From positions 336,615,927 to 336,679,926 of the forward strand of contig NC_081414.1 in assembly GCF_030272615.1 (NCBI RefSeq): 64,000 nucleotides of DNA. Reading direction: 5' to 3'. Positions 10,740-23,500 of the stretch are shown in pieces. The translations under genes and the position numbers were made by a program. Below the pieces are notes generated by a model that did not search any database, was not told where the DNA came from, and saw nothing but the letters and a program-made list of their open reading frames with translations. Source of the stretch: Cryptomeria japonica (taxonomy: Eukaryota; Streptophyta; Pinopsida; Cupressales; Cupressaceae). Numbering within the stretch: the first letter of the stretch is position 1; each line of letters opens with the position of its first letter.

Positions 10740-11511
10740 TAATAATCAAATTTAATAAAGTTATTAAGTTTTCATTAGATTTAATTATAATTTAAAAGTG
10801 AAAAAAATTAAAACTTTATAAGTTTATTAAATTTAATTATAATTCAAAACGTAATAAACTTTCAATTATAATTCAAAAGTGAGTAAACTTCCACTTATAA
10901 TTTACTTTAATGATTTTGAATTATAATTGAAAGCTTATTCACTTTTGAATCATAATAAAGCATATAAAATTTATATTAGAATAAATTTAGTGTAGTGCAT
11001 AAAATTTATTATACTATAAAGTACTTAAAAATATAATATATTTAAATATTATATAATTAAATATAGAATATGCATTTATTTATGAATTATATAATATAAT
11101 TTTAAATTATATATGTATAATTAAATATAGAAATACATTTTAAAAATATAAATAAAGTACATTAAAAATAAAAAAAATATATTAAAAATTTAATAAACAT
11201 ATTTATTAAAATATTAATTAAATATATAAAATTTAAAATATAATATATATATATATATATATATATACAATATAAATATAATACATTTAAAAAATATATT
11301 AAAAAATTTAACAAAAATATAATTTTTTTTAAAAGGACCTAGCGAATCTCTTTTAACGGCAGCACATGAGGACACACTTTATCGAGGTTATGGGTACAGT
11401 TAGAGTTTATATCATTATTAGTGTCAGGGTTACGATTAAGAGTTATGGTTATAATTATGATTATGGTTATTTTTAAGGTTAGAGTTATGATTAGTATTAG
11501 GATTTATATTA
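10740..11511 (-). repeat. Second, partial MULE-type arm inside MULE-1
   Basis: On the - strand the order is telomere-like motifs, then TGCCGTTAAAAGAGATTCGC, then a purine/T-run boundary, an AT-rich block with (TA)n near 11,246-11,268, then AAAGTTTATT-type short repeats. This is the same module order as the MULE-1 arm (compare GCCGTTAAAGGGAAGGCGAT), but the sequence is diverged and lacks a GGCA-TGG terminus. It may be a duplicated arm or a truncated nested relative. Confidence 0.45.
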
Positions 11512-12241
11512 AGGTTATGATTAGAATAAGGATTATGGTTAGGATTAGGGTTTAGATCATCTTTAGGTTTAGAGTAATTTGTTTTGGGTTAGGGTTTAGG
11601 GTTAGGATGAGGATTGTAATTAGTGTTTACCTCATGGTTAGGGTTACAATTGTAATTTGCAGTTAGTTTTAATTTTAAGGTTGGGTTATGATTCTATTTA
11701 ATTTGTATTAGGGTTCAATTTGTTTTAGTTGTAGAAATAGGGTTCAAATTAGTTTAATATTTAATTACATGGAGGAGGTTAAGGGTTTATTTCATTTTAG
11801 TTTAGGTTTAATGCTCAATGTGGCCTAGGATTTAGGGTTAGGGTAAATCATATTGGCTTAGGTTTAAGGCTCAATGAAAGTTTGATAAGTTTTATAACTG
11901 AAAGTTTAATGAGTTTTATAGGTTTTATAATTTTAATAATGTTTTATAAGTGAAATTTTATTAACTTTTGAATTATATTAAACTTATAAGTCAAAATTTA
12001 TTGGCTTGTAAAATTTATTAACTTTTGAATAAACTTTATAATTGAACGTTTATTCACTTATAGAGTTTATTCAGTCTTATAAAATTAAATATAAAAATAT
12101 TATTCATCCCACTATTACAAACTAGTATATACATCCTAAATATTTATTAATAGACATAAGGATGATCTTATTTAAACTTTAGACTTATTTAATATTTTAT
12201 TCAATATATTTTAATTATATATTTAGTATAAGTTTATAATA
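11512..12241 (-). repeat. MULE-1 right TIR, inner half
   Basis: Inverted counterpart of about 6694-7417, of almost the same length (730 versus 724 bp). It includes a TTTAGGG-type tract (GGGTTAGGGTTTAGGGTTAG near 11,587). The arm is cut at 12,241 by the LINE-B insertion and resumes at 26,551. Confidence 0.88.
12227..12241. repeat. LINE-B target-site duplication, left
   Basis: TATAAGTTTATAATA, 15 bp, repeated exactly at 26,536-26,550. Length and variability are typical of target-primed LINE insertion. The single-copy site can be seen in the MULE-1 left arm near 6690. Confidence 0.9.
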
Positions 12242-12242
12242 C

Positions 12243-12484
12243 TTTTTTTTGGTCGGTAATAATATTTTTTTTATTAAATAATATATTTCTTACATCATCA
12301 AAATTTCAGGCTTTCAAAAGTCCAGATAGCCTGATAATTTAACCTTACAACCTAGAATAGCCTCAGACTTCGAGTAGTTACAACCAAAACATCACCAGAA
12401 TAACAAAAAACCAAACACCTAGCCATCACCCCCTAAATCCAAAGGATAATATAAGAACCTATTACTGTAATCTAATACTATTAA
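12243..12484 (-). other. LINE-B 3'UTR and poly(A)
   Basis: The + strand T run at 12,243-12,250 is the poly(A) tail. Before it, on the - strand, are ATTATTACCGACC and an AATAAA-like motif. No other feature is seen. Confidence 0.8.
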
Positions 12485-13212
12485 TCAGACCCATAACGGG
12501 TTTACATTGAAAATGCTACGCTTGTAATCCCTATTTGAGCTCAGAAAACAACTATCCTTTCTTAACAAAAAAACACCCACGAAGCCCAACACCAATATCA
12601 ACCTCCAATTGGATGATCGCTGGGATTCTTCTGCTATAGCCAATTTCCTTGGAGAATCCTTCGCTTCCTTGAACCTTTGCGCTTGCCTTTTGGAGGAGCC
12701 TTTGGCCATGCTCTGACTAGGTCATTTCCTTCCACCTCATGCTGCTGGATCAGCTTCTTCAGGTTCTCCCATGCTCCCGCCCTTTCCAGCACATAAAATT
12801 CCTTATTTGCCTTCCCTATCCAACGAACAAAGGGAACCAGACCAAACTCTTCTGCATCTTTGGCCTTTGTGAACCCTTCTAAGTAATCAAACCCTACCCC
12901 GGGCACTGCCCATTCCAGGATGGAATCGAGCCCTTCCAGCATAGCATCATCAAAAATTGAAGTTACAGCCCATTTCACCATGTCAATGTCTTCTCCAAGC
13001 TCTAAGCCCCATGCTATCACCATTGATATGACATCCAAGTTTACCTTCTAGCGAGCCACATTCTCCATAAAAAATGGGCCGACCACCTTCAACACCGTGT
13101 TTATCATTTCCTCTTCTTTAAAACATAGGAGCCCTGCCATTCGATCCCTGCTCACCGCCCCTTTGAATCCTTTTTGCTTTTTTTTCGTGGTCATTGTGAA
13201 CGTCGCTTCCAT
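12485..13212 (-). pseudogene. LINE-B ORF3: accessory ORF of unknown function
   Basis: A reading frame on the - strand starts at ATG 13,210-13,212 in a good context (GCCACCACCATGG), about 430 bp after the ORF2 stop. It has one in-frame TAG near 13,050 and one frameshift near 12,680. The product would begin with a Lys-rich tract (TTKKKQKGFKGAVSRDR). A hydrophobic, probably helical section follows (VISMVIAWGLELGEDIDMVK, FDDAMLEGLDSILEWAVPG, LVPFVRWIGKANKEFYVLER), then a basic C-terminal part (APPKGKRKGSRKR). No zinc finger or catalytic motif is evident. LINE-A has a homologue at the same place. I do not recognise the family. Confidence 0.6.
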
Positions 13213-13644
13213 GGTGGTGGCACCTTCTTACCCTTACTCATTCACGGACTCTACAACTCTGAACTTAATTTATTTCTCCACCGTCGCTGCAACCTCTGAG
13301 ACTCTTGATTTCTACCCCGCATTCACCCTATTTATGAGCCTGACATGTGAGCCATCTTGAGAATGCATTCACACGTTTTCTTCAAAGGCCCTGTCAAAAA
13401 CATTTAAGTTTCACTTACGCAACCAAGCATTGATATTATTTCATGCAAGTCGAGGGATCACTCATCATTATTAATGCTGCTATTCCAAGTTGCCGCCGCT
13501 TTGAGCTTTCCATTATGAGTTTTTATTGATATTGCAGAGCTTCCCCCGTGCGAACTTTCACTTCGACCATCTACCCACATACACTCATATGTGAAAGACG
13601 TCATCCTGCTTGACATCACTCCTTCCAGTCCCACTTTCCAATCA
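13213..13644 (-). other. LINE-B spacer between ORF2 and ORF3
   Basis: About 430 bp with no convincing coding frame on either strand. It separates the RNase H stop from the ORF3 start and may act as a leader for ORF3. Confidence 0.5.
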
Positions 13645-16600
13645 TTAACTTGTCATCTCATCAAAAAGAGGTAACTCCTGAAAGCCATCCATTTTCAATA
13701 AATCTTCAACGTCAAAAGATAAGGCCCATTTTGATAAATTGTCCGCTGTTTGATTTCCCTCCCTTCTAATATGACTGATTTTGAATTTTTCAAAATAATT
13801 GATTTCTTCTAATATTACTGCTAAGAGGCCTTGAAGATGCCAAGCACTTATTTCCCCATTCATAATTGCTTGAATTATGATTAAGGAATCACCTTCTAAA
13901 TGCAAGTTTCTAACTTCTTCTTTTTTTGCTAATTCTATACCCAGTAGGGCTGCTTGGGCTTCTACCTCATTATTGGTGCTCCTCTGAAGTCTTTTAGCTC
14001 CATATTTTAAAAGATTTCCATTGTCATCCCATAAAGCAAATCCAGCCCCTGCTAGCTGCCTAGATTGTTGTGTTGCTCCATCAAAATTCACTTTAACCCA
14101 TCCCTTCTCTGGTGGTTCCCATTGGATCGTTTCTGAGTTTCCCTTATTTCTCTTACTTATTGAAATTGTTCCATGTCTGATTTTGATTCCTGGCCATGCT
14201 TTTTGAATATTTCTATCCATTAAAGTAAAAGGGTTGGATAATGAGGAGGATTGTGACGCTGCCAATCCCACCACCTCTTCAATAGCTCTATTGATTCTTG
14301 ATAATAGTCTTCTCTCATCCCCTATCTTATCTTGAAATATTCTTCGATTTCTTTCTTTCCAAATCTCCCAAACCACTATAGATGGGCTTATTTTCCAAAC
14401 ACATCAGAGAGTTGACTTCCTTGTGTGTTTTGGCCAGCTCTCAAAAACCTCTCTAATTGAGCATTGTAGCAGCCCCTGCCAATTTAAATTCTTCTGAAGT
14501 TCAGACCAACATTTTTGTGCTACTTCACAAGTTAAGAGCAAATGATCCACTGATTCTTTTGCCTGATTGCACATTACACACTTTGAAGGTCCCTCCAAGT
14601 CGAGCCTCTTCCTCCTTTCCCCTGTTAAGATTCTACCTTTCGTCGCCAACCAAGCAAAGGCTCCAGCTTTTGGGAGGCATTCTTTACTCCAGAAAAGGGG
14701 CCATGTTTTTGAAGGTGCCTCCTCTCTACCTTCTATCAGCTGATATCCCAATTTGACTGAATACTTACCATCCTTAGCCCCACACCAAATCACCTTGTCT
14801 TCCTTACCTATGAGGAAAACCTTCCTCTGGTTCAACACAATACTAAGTCTCTGTTGTTCCTGAGCAGATAAGCCAGTTGAAGATAAATCTTTCCAATACC
14901 ATTCTTTACCTAGGTCACCTGTAGAACTCTGCATGTAGTCCTTTACTTTATCACCCCATAACTGAACTAACACTTCCTTTGCCTCTGTGAAATCATCCAG
15001 CTCTCTCAGAGCTGGTAGGCCTGCCCAAGAATCCTCCTAGAATTTGGCCTTAGCCCCATTCCCAATCTGCCATGTAAGATGATTTGTTATTACCTTGTGA
15101 CTCTCCAAAATGAAGTTCCAAATTGCTGACCCTTTGGGAGGGTTTCAGATCGTGAAAATTCTATGATCCTCTGCTGAATCAAGATACTTTGCTCTCAACA
15201 CTTTTACCCATATCTGATTTGAGTTTGAGTAAATATTCCAGACTAGTTTTTCTCCTAGGGCGCTATTCATTTTTTGCCAGTCCCTTAGACCAACCCCTCC
15301 TCTTTCCTTGGCTTGACATATTTTATCCCATGCCAAAAGTGGGATTTTTTCTTGATCATTTGCCCCATTCCAAAAAAAACTTCTCATCTTTTGTTAAATT
15401 GAATTGAGTACTTTTTTTGGGATTTTAAATCACATCATGGAATAAATAGGGATGGCTGACACTACTGTTTTTAGCATTAAGATTCTACCCGCTGAAGAAA
15501 GCCATTTGCTTTTCCACCCTTCCATTTTGTTGATACAACTATCTAATAGTTTCTTCCATAACTTCGTCCTGTTTGCTCCACCAAAGAAGGGTGTACCTAA
15601 GTATTTGCCTGGTAAGGATCCTGCTCTCATTCCCAGAAGTCTGCATATTTCCCTTTGCTTACTAGGATTGCAGTTGAAGAAAAAAATCTTAGACTTGTGC
15701 CAATTGACTCTTTGACCTAAGGCAGATTCGTAGATATCTAGTGTTTCTTTCATGACCCTTCCTTCCCTAGCCGATGCATCCCCTGCTAGGAAGGTGTCTT
15801 CTGCAAATTGTAAATGTGTTAAAGGGTTTACTCCTGCTGTAATTCAGACCCCTTTCCACACACCTAGTTCCCATTTTTTCAAGATCAGACACCTAAGCAC
15901 TTCTACCATTATTATAAATAAGAACGGTGAGAGAGGATCGCCTTGCCTTAAAAAAAATTTAGATTCAAAAAAACCTTGAGGGCTACCATTTACCAGGAGT
16001 GAGAATCTCGGGGAGCTTATGCAACTTTTGACCCAAGAGATCCAAGCTTCGCTGAAACCAAACCTCTGAAGAACTTTTATAAGAAAGTCGCGATTGACCT
16101 CATCATAGGCTTTCTTAATGTCTACTTTAACCATCATCTTTTTTGACTTTGCTATCCTAATGGAGTGAACAACTTCATGAGCCAGAATAATACCTTCAAA
16201 AATAGATCTGCTTGGGGCGAAACCACTCTGTTCGTTCGAGATCACTAGGTCTAAAATTGGTTTCAGCCTATTGGAGATCACTTTTGTAATGATTTTATAA
16301 ATGGAGTTATAGAGTGAAATTGGTCGAAAATCATCAAAAGAGTTGATTTTCGCCTTTTTTGGGATCAAAGCTATAAAGGTGTTATTGAAGTCTTTTAGCA
16401 TGAAACCTCCCCTCCTAGATTCCTCTACAACTCCATGAATATCTTCCGCCAAGATGTCCCAAAACTTTTGAAAGAACAGAGCTGGAAAGCCATCCGACCT
16501 AGGGGATTTGTCTGCTCCTAAGCTGAAGACAACCTTTTTAACCTCTTCCAATGAAACCATCTCCATTAACCTTTTGTTGTGATCCTCCATTATGCATGGG

Positions 16601-17886
16601 GGAATGACCTCTATAATGTGAGGCATATGTCCTTCCTGATTGTCCACCCTATTGAAAATCTCAAAAAAATGATCTATTGCAGCCTGATTTATTTGCTTTT
16701 GGTCTGTGAGCGTGTTTCCACCTTGGTTCTTAATTGAGAAGATCTTGTTGTGAGCCCTTTTAACTTTAACTGAGGTATGAAAGAATTTTGTGTTTCTATC
16801 ACCCTCCTTCAACCGGTTTTCTCTTGACTTTTGTCTCCAAAAAGTCTCCTCCCTAGCTAACACTTCCGCATATTGGTTATTGAGAGATTTTTCCTGTTTA
16901 TATAGGTCTTCATCCATTCCATTGTTAATAATTTGCTCATGTAAGGATTTTAGATCTTTTTCTAAAATAAGCTTGTCTTTGAATATATTTCTAAAAGTTA
17001 CTCTGTTCCATTGCTTAAGTTGATCTTTTACAAATTGAATTTTTTTGAAAAAAGTGAAAGCTTTATTACCTGGGTTTTCCAGCTTGTGTTGCCACCATTG
17101 GCCTATAAGATTTTTTATGTTACCATCCTGAAGCCACATTGCCTCAAATTTAAAGGGACACCTCTCTGGAGCACTGTCATCTTGCACCCTTAGGCATATT
17201 GGGTAGTGATCTGATCCCGTAAAAGGTAAGATCTCCGCATCGCTGGTCCAGTGACTCTCCAACCAATCTCCAGTTATGAAAAATCTATCTAATTTTTCAG
17301 CAATATTAAGGAATATACTCCTCCTGTTGGTCCATGTAAATTCTCCCATTTTAAAAGGGATTTCAATTAGGCTTGAACTTGTGACGAAGGAGCTGAAATC
17401 TCTTTGACTCTGCCTATTCCACCCCATGCCCCCTTTCTTGTCTGAAGGCCTGATTAGAGCATTGAAATCTCCTCCTAGAATGAAAACATTTTCCTTGTCA
17501 TTTGTCAAAATATCTGATAACTCACTCCACAGTTGCTTTTTCAAATTTGAGTTGGTCGGTCCATAAATGTTGAAGAGGAAGAAACTTGTCTGCAATTGCA
17601 TTGAAATAACTTTCAGCCATTGCCACAAGCAAGTGGCCCTAACAATAATCACAACAATAGCTGACCCCTTCCAAAGAATGGCTAGACCTCCAGAAGTGCC
17701 TTGTGCTCTAACTTGACTACAATTCCATGATTGAAATTTCCTAGAAAATAAGCTAAAATCCTCCTCTTTGATCTTTGTTTCTTGTAAGAGAAGAATATCC
17801 GGCCTCACTTGATCAAGACATCGCTTGATCAAGCGAATCTTGTCAGGGGCATTGCAGCCCCTGACATTCCACAAGAGGGTCTTCAT
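13645..17886 (-). pseudogene. LINE-B ORF2: endonuclease, reverse transcriptase, zf-RVT, RNase H
   Basis: About 1,413 codons in one frame, interrupted by in-frame stops at 15,844 (TGA), 15,430 (TGA), 15,394 (TAA), 15,145 (TGA), 15,037 (TAG) and 14,404 (TGA), with no frameshift. The endonuclease has LLWNVRGCN, LLQETKI, GGDFNAL and SDHYPICL. RT has DGFPALFFQKF, DFRPISLYNSIYKIITKVIS, VKVDIKKAYDEVN and LRQGDPLSPFLF. The catalytic box at 15,796-15,807 reads FAED instead of FADD, losing the first Asp. zf-RVT is CVMCNQAKESVDHLLLTC. RNase H has NFDGATQQSRQLAGAG, NNEVEAQAALLG, LEGDSLIIIQAI and QTADNLSKWAL. It starts 1 base before the ORF1 stop ends (ATGA overlap). Confidence 0.93.
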
Positions 17887-19395
17887 TGCCCTCGAGAAAA
17901 GGCTCCCGATCTCAATTTGCTTTGACCTGCTGCGTTGCCCGCCAATTCCAGTTTGAATTTTTGTGATTTTCTACCTCTTTTCTTACTCTCCCCAACTTTC
18001 GCTTTGGTTTGGAGGGATAGAGTGGTTTCCAAAGATCGCTTCTCTAGCACTCCTTCTGCTGTCAGGCCCAGATCATCCTCTTCACCCTGAAATCCTGAGG
18101 ATTCATAGTCATAATCTGAATCAGTAAAATTTCCACTGCTGCCCTCTACCCCTTCAAACATGCTGTTTAGATTTTTGATTGAGGATATTTGGATATCCTT
18201 GAAAATTGGTTCTTCCCCTGGAGGGACTAAATTTCTTCCCTCCTTATCTGAGTTGCCCATGGATTGCTTTTGTTCCGAAGTTGTTTCAATTTCCTGATTG
18301 GGTCGAACTATTCTGTCCTTTAATAAATTCGCTGCAATGGGTGAGAGATTAGTTATTATTATCCCCTGGTTTGTAGCCTTATCATTTACCATGCACATTA
18401 AGGAGTCTAATGTATTCTCCTCTTGTAGTGGGACCTTTTTTTCCTGAGGGTGATGTTTGCTGCCCTCCTCTCCTGAGTTCATCTCCCTCCAGCTGCCATC
18501 CTGAGGGTTCATCTCTACCAAAAATCCTTCCCTCCCATTGTTTAGAAGGGAGCTATCTTCTCCGCCTTTCTCTGAGACCTCTTCCCTGTTTATAAGAGCA
18601 ATGGATTGAGCCTCTGCCATAAAGGTCTCATCAATGATTGATTTCTGCTATTCTATACTGACCATATGTGCCCCTTTTTCTTCATTTCCATAATATTTAC
18701 CAATTGAGTTTATCTCCTAATCTTTTTCTATCCACTAACTTTCTCCATGAAAACCTTCCGCCAGTCTAATAATTTCCTTTTCCAGATGTTGTTGCATGTT
18801 TTCTTTTCCTTTTGTTTCTGGATTGCAGAAACCCGAAGGATGCATTTTGTTGGAGCATTTCGCACAAGATTCCATTTCTTCCTCTAACTTAATCTTTTGT
18901 TTCCAAATTCCCAATCCTGTTTTAATCTCAAGGGTGTCTGGTAGGTGATGAACTGTTTGCCAGTTTATACATATTCTAGTGATCATGCTGAAATCTGATG
19001 GGTCAATAAGTTCTTCCGCCTTTAAAAATTCACCCAAATGGTTGCCTATTTGTTTTAGGGTTTCCACATCCTTGTACTCTTGTGGAAGCTCCGGAAGCTT
19101 AATCCAAATGAGGGTTTTATCTATTGTGGCTTCAAATGGATTGAAGTTTGGGGACTAGACAGAGATGTTTAAACCTTTTCCTTCAATAAAAAAGGGGTCA
19201 TTGTCTAGAATCCAGTCTCTGTCCTAAATTGATGGGCAGACTACTAGATAATACCCATTTCCCAATGTTCTTAAGTCCATGCTTTCCCCCCAACTCTTAT
19301 CACACCACTTCCTAAATTTGGAGAAAGCCGGCCATTTCCCAATCCATTTAACAAAAAGGCCTTTATTTTTAAGAAAGTCAAGAGATTCTTTCCAT
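17883..19395 (-). pseudogene. LINE-B ORF1, main part (nucleic-acid-binding gag-like protein)
   Basis: On the - strand the sequence directly after the Copia-1 insertion reads EAWKESLDFLKNKGLFVKW, then IDKTLIWIKLPELPQEY and INWQTVHHLPDTLEIKTG. This is the layout of the DUF4283-type domain of plant LINE ORF1. A single zinc-knuckle-like motif CAKCSNKMHPSGFC follows (about 18,820-18,860). The tail is long, acidic to basic and low-complexity, ending SRGQ with TGA at 17,883-17,885. In-frame TAGs near 19,226 and 19,156 and further stops between 18,735 and 18,621 inactivate it. In this family ORF1 packages the element RNA. The ATG of ORF2 overlaps the stop (ATGA), which suggests termination-reinitiation. 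Confidence 0.82.
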
Positions 19396-19400
19396 GCCTC
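19396..19400. repeat. Copia-1 target-site duplication, left
   Basis: GCCTC, repeated exactly at 26,088-26,092. Confidence 0.88.
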
Positions 19401-20459
19401 TGTTGGTATTTTGGTATGGTTTTGTCATTGATGTCAACACCTACTAAAACACTAGCACTCTGGAGATCCAACAACATTCACCAACAAGCAAGTAACTATT
19501 GCACAGTTACTAGTATATAGTTCACCGGCAGGATATAATGATCACCGACACTTGGAATTATATGGAAGACACTTGGTGATGTCGAAGACATCATTTTGGA
19601 CATCTTGTCCTAGAATTAATCATTGGTATATTCATATTTGCATATTTGCTTTTACCGACAAATAGGTCCAGGGTTACCTAGGGTTACACCGGCAGGTTTA
19701 TCTTTTCCACATCAGCATGGCACGCTATGAAGATGATTTATTATTGTTGCAAATGCATTAAGCTGACATGTTTAATCGTTTATTGCATCAGATTCTATAT
19801 TGATTGTAAAATGTTTTTATTGTAATATCTTGTAGAGCCGACCTACTAAAATTGGTCTTAGGTTATGGTATAAATGTAAGATCTTATTTGTAAGATCGAA
19901 TGTGGAATGCGAAAAAGAATTGTGTGAAGGTATATGCGAGATTAAGTAGAGCTATACACGAAGACATCATTTGAAGGTGAAGCTAGGTTTTTGTAAAAGC
20001 ATATCAACATTACACCGGTATTGAATCCAACATATGAAGATGCTATTTTGTGCAGTACATTCTTATTGGATTTAACCATCCAACTATAGTCAGTGTGACT
20101 CCCATTTTGTGATTGAGCAGTGAGCTCTAGGCTATTGGTCTTTCTGCATGTGCAGACCTCATTTATGTACACTTACTATCTGTAGTAGTATCATCTGATC
20201 GTGGGTAAGGTTTCCCACCGTGGTTTTTCTCCTTATAGGGTTTCCATGTACAAATATTGGTGTTATGTATTGTGGATGACTTTGTATTTATGTTTCATGC
20301 ATTAATCTTTACCGGTATAGCAATTTACTGTTAACACTGTCTACTGGCATACTTAACTGGTTTATCGGTATTAAGCATTAAGTTGGTTAAGTGGTTTTTG
20401 GTTTGAATTTATTAGACAACTGATTCACCCCCCCCATCAGTTGTCTCCAGGACCTAACA
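19401..20459 (+). repeat. Copia-1 5' LTR
   Basis: Begins TGTTGGTATTTTGG and ends CCTAACA. Same length as the 3' LTR. The 3' portion contains the C-run followed by ATCAGTTGTCTCC that is also seen, in related form, in the other Copia-type LTRs of the window. Confidence 0.95.
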
Positions 20460-20461
20460 AT

Positions 20462-20473
20462 TGGTATCAGAGC
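20462..20473 (+). promoter_or_regulatory. Copia-1 primer binding site
   Basis: TGGTATCAGAGC begins two bases after the 5' LTR. It is complementary to the 3' end of plant initiator tRNA-Met, the standard Copia primer. Confidence 0.92.
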
Positions 20474-20516
20474 CTAGTCCTCTTTTTGCAGAAGTTTAAC
20501 AACTTGAGGAGATCCA

Positions 20517-23500
20517 ATGTCTACTAATTATTTCAGGAAGGACAGTCCTAAACTTGATGGAACCAACTATGGGATATGGAAGATCATGATGGAGACACAT
20601 CTGAATTGCATTGGTAAAGACATCTGGGAAGTTACAAAGAATGGTTATACTACTGCTGTAGCTGGTCAGACTGCTCCAACTACCTTAGCTAAAGATGAGG
20701 AGAGTGATTGCAAAGCAAGAGAAACACTTTTGAGCGCATTATCAGATCAACAAATCATGGGATTATCAGATAGGTCTACTGCTAAAGCTATTTGGGATCA
20801 TTTAGAAACACTGAATGAAGGAGATTCCACAGTCAAGATTGCAAAACTTGAAAGCTTCCGAGTCAAGTATGAACATCTGAAAATGGAAGAAGATGAAAGG
20901 ATTGCTACCTTTATGGAAAGAGTAAATGAAATTGTTTTGGTTATTAAATGTTGTGGAGGAACCTTGAGTGAGGATGAAATTGTTTCAAAAATCTTAAGAG
21001 GATTGCCACCGGCATATAAAATGAAGGTTACTGCTATAAATGAGTTGAAAACAATGCCTAATACATTAGTAACTAGGGATACATTGATTGGAAAGCTTTC
21101 AGCTTTTGAAATTGAGGAATTTGGTCCTGTTGCTACTATAAAGACAGATTTGGCCTTTAAAGCATCAACATCATCTGCTCCATCATTTAACAAATCAGAT
21201 TGGAAAACCTTTTATGCAAGAGAACTTGAAGAAACTAGGAAGGAGAATGAAGAGCTCGAAGAACTTGAAGCACTATTTGCAAGGAAAATGCCAAAAGGTC
21301 CAGTTGGAAGTAAGTATGAAGGTAAAGCACCCTTTAAATGTTTTAACTGCAATAAGATTGGTCATATGGCTTCGAGATGCCTTGATAGACATGCTAGACT
21401 AAGAGAAGAAGCTCGAAGAACATACAAGCCTAATCCTGAATATCAGAGATACAGATTTAAGAAGAACAAAGACAAATCTTGTTACATTGTTGATGAAGGT
21501 GTGACTGATGATTCTGATGAGGATCCAATAGACAATGGATGGGTTTTTGTTGCTATAAAAGAAGATCAACTGACACCTACTGCTCAACCGGTAGAACAAG
21601 CCCTAGCAGCTAAAGTTGAAGTAAAGGATGAATTGATCATTAACTCAGGATGCTCACATCATATGACAAGAGACAAAGGTAAATTATTGAACTTTCAAGA
21701 ATACAAAGGAGGTTTAGTAAGATTTGGAGATGACAAAGCCTATTTAATCAAAGGTAAGGGTACAATATCTCTTGATGGTAAGCATAACACTGACAATGTC
21801 TACTATGTTGAAGGATTAAACCATAATCTTTTAAGTGTTGGTCAATTGGTTGAGAAAGGATTTCAATTACAATTTAAGAATGGAAAATGCAAAATCATGA
21901 ATAGAATTGGTTTAGAAATTGCAACCGGTAATCAGACTAGAGGTAATATCTTTCATTTGAATAACAGTGAAAAGGCATGCTTGATTGCACATATAGATGA
22001 AAGTTGGTTATGGCATAAGAGACTCTGTCATGTAAACTTTGATTGCATTGTGAAGATCAATACTTCTAAGGAAGTTAGAGATCTACCTAAAATTGTGAAA
22101 CCTCAGAATACAATTTGTAAGGAATGTCAATTTGGAAATTAAGTTAGAGCTAGTTTCAAAAGTATTCCAGAAAAATCCAATAATGCTCTTGATTTGATTC
22201 ACATTGATTTATGTGGTCCAGCTAGAACTAAAATCTTACAAGGTGATAGATATTTCATGCTAATTATTGATGATTATTCTAGAATGTGTTGGGTTACTTT
22301 TCTCAGAGAAAAATTAGAAGCACTTGGAAAGTTCAAACCGTTCAAAGCAATGGTTGAAAATAAAACCGGTAATAAAATCAAATGTTTAAGATCAGATCAA
22401 GGAGGAGAATTCACATCTAAGGACTTTAATACATTATGTGAAGTGAATGGAATCAGAAGACAGTTATCAGCACCTCAGACACCACAACAGAATGGAGTTG
22501 TTGAAAGGAAAAACAAAACTATCTTGGATGCAACAAGAAGCATGTTATCTGAAGCAAATCTACCACATGTATTGGAGAGAAGCAGTCAGTGTTGCCGTCT
22601 ATACATTCAACAAAGTACACATCAAAGGTGAAACCGGTAAGACCCCTCATGAACTATGGTTTGGTAATACTCCTACTCTTAAGTATTTCAGATTTTTTGG
22701 AAGTAAATGTTATATTAGAAGAGATGAGTATATTGGCAAATTTGATCCTAGAAGTGATGAAGGAATATTTCTTGGTTATTCATCTAAGAGAAAGGCATAT
22801 AGATGTTTTAACAAGAGATTGCAGAAAATTGTTGAGAGTACAAATGTAAAGACTGATGAACAATTCAGAGGAACTTCAAGGTATATAGACTTTGAACCGG
22901 CAATAGAAATTGTGATAAATGAACCTACACTAAATCCATTGGTACAGAATGAAGATCCAGTTACCTCGGTACCATCAGAGGATTCCACAGTAATTGAAGA
23001 ACAACAACAAACTAAGACACCCCGGTATGTAAGATTGAATCATTCTGAAGATCAGATAATTGGAAACAAATTTAAAGGAGTTATGACAAGAGAAAGATTG
23101 ACAAATGAACAGGTATGTCTTATTTCTCAAATTGAACCATCATCTATTAATGAGACATGTGAAGACAAATTTTGGATTAAAGCTATGGAAGAAGAATTAG
23201 GAAAAATTGTGAAAAATAATACTTGGACATTAGTTCCCCAGCCTAAAGATAAAAATGTAATTGGAACTAAATGGGTATTTAGAAACAAACTTAATGAAGA
23301 TGGTAAGGTTGTCAGAAATAAAGCAAGACTAGTGTGTAAGGGATATTCTCAGAAAGAAGGAGTTGATTACAATGAATCCTTTGCACCGGTAGCTAGAATT
23401 GAGGTAGTCAGATTATTCTTGGCTTTTGCAGCTCACAAGAACTACAAAGTTTATCAAATGGATATTAAATGTGCATTCTTGAATGAAGATCTTAAAGAGG

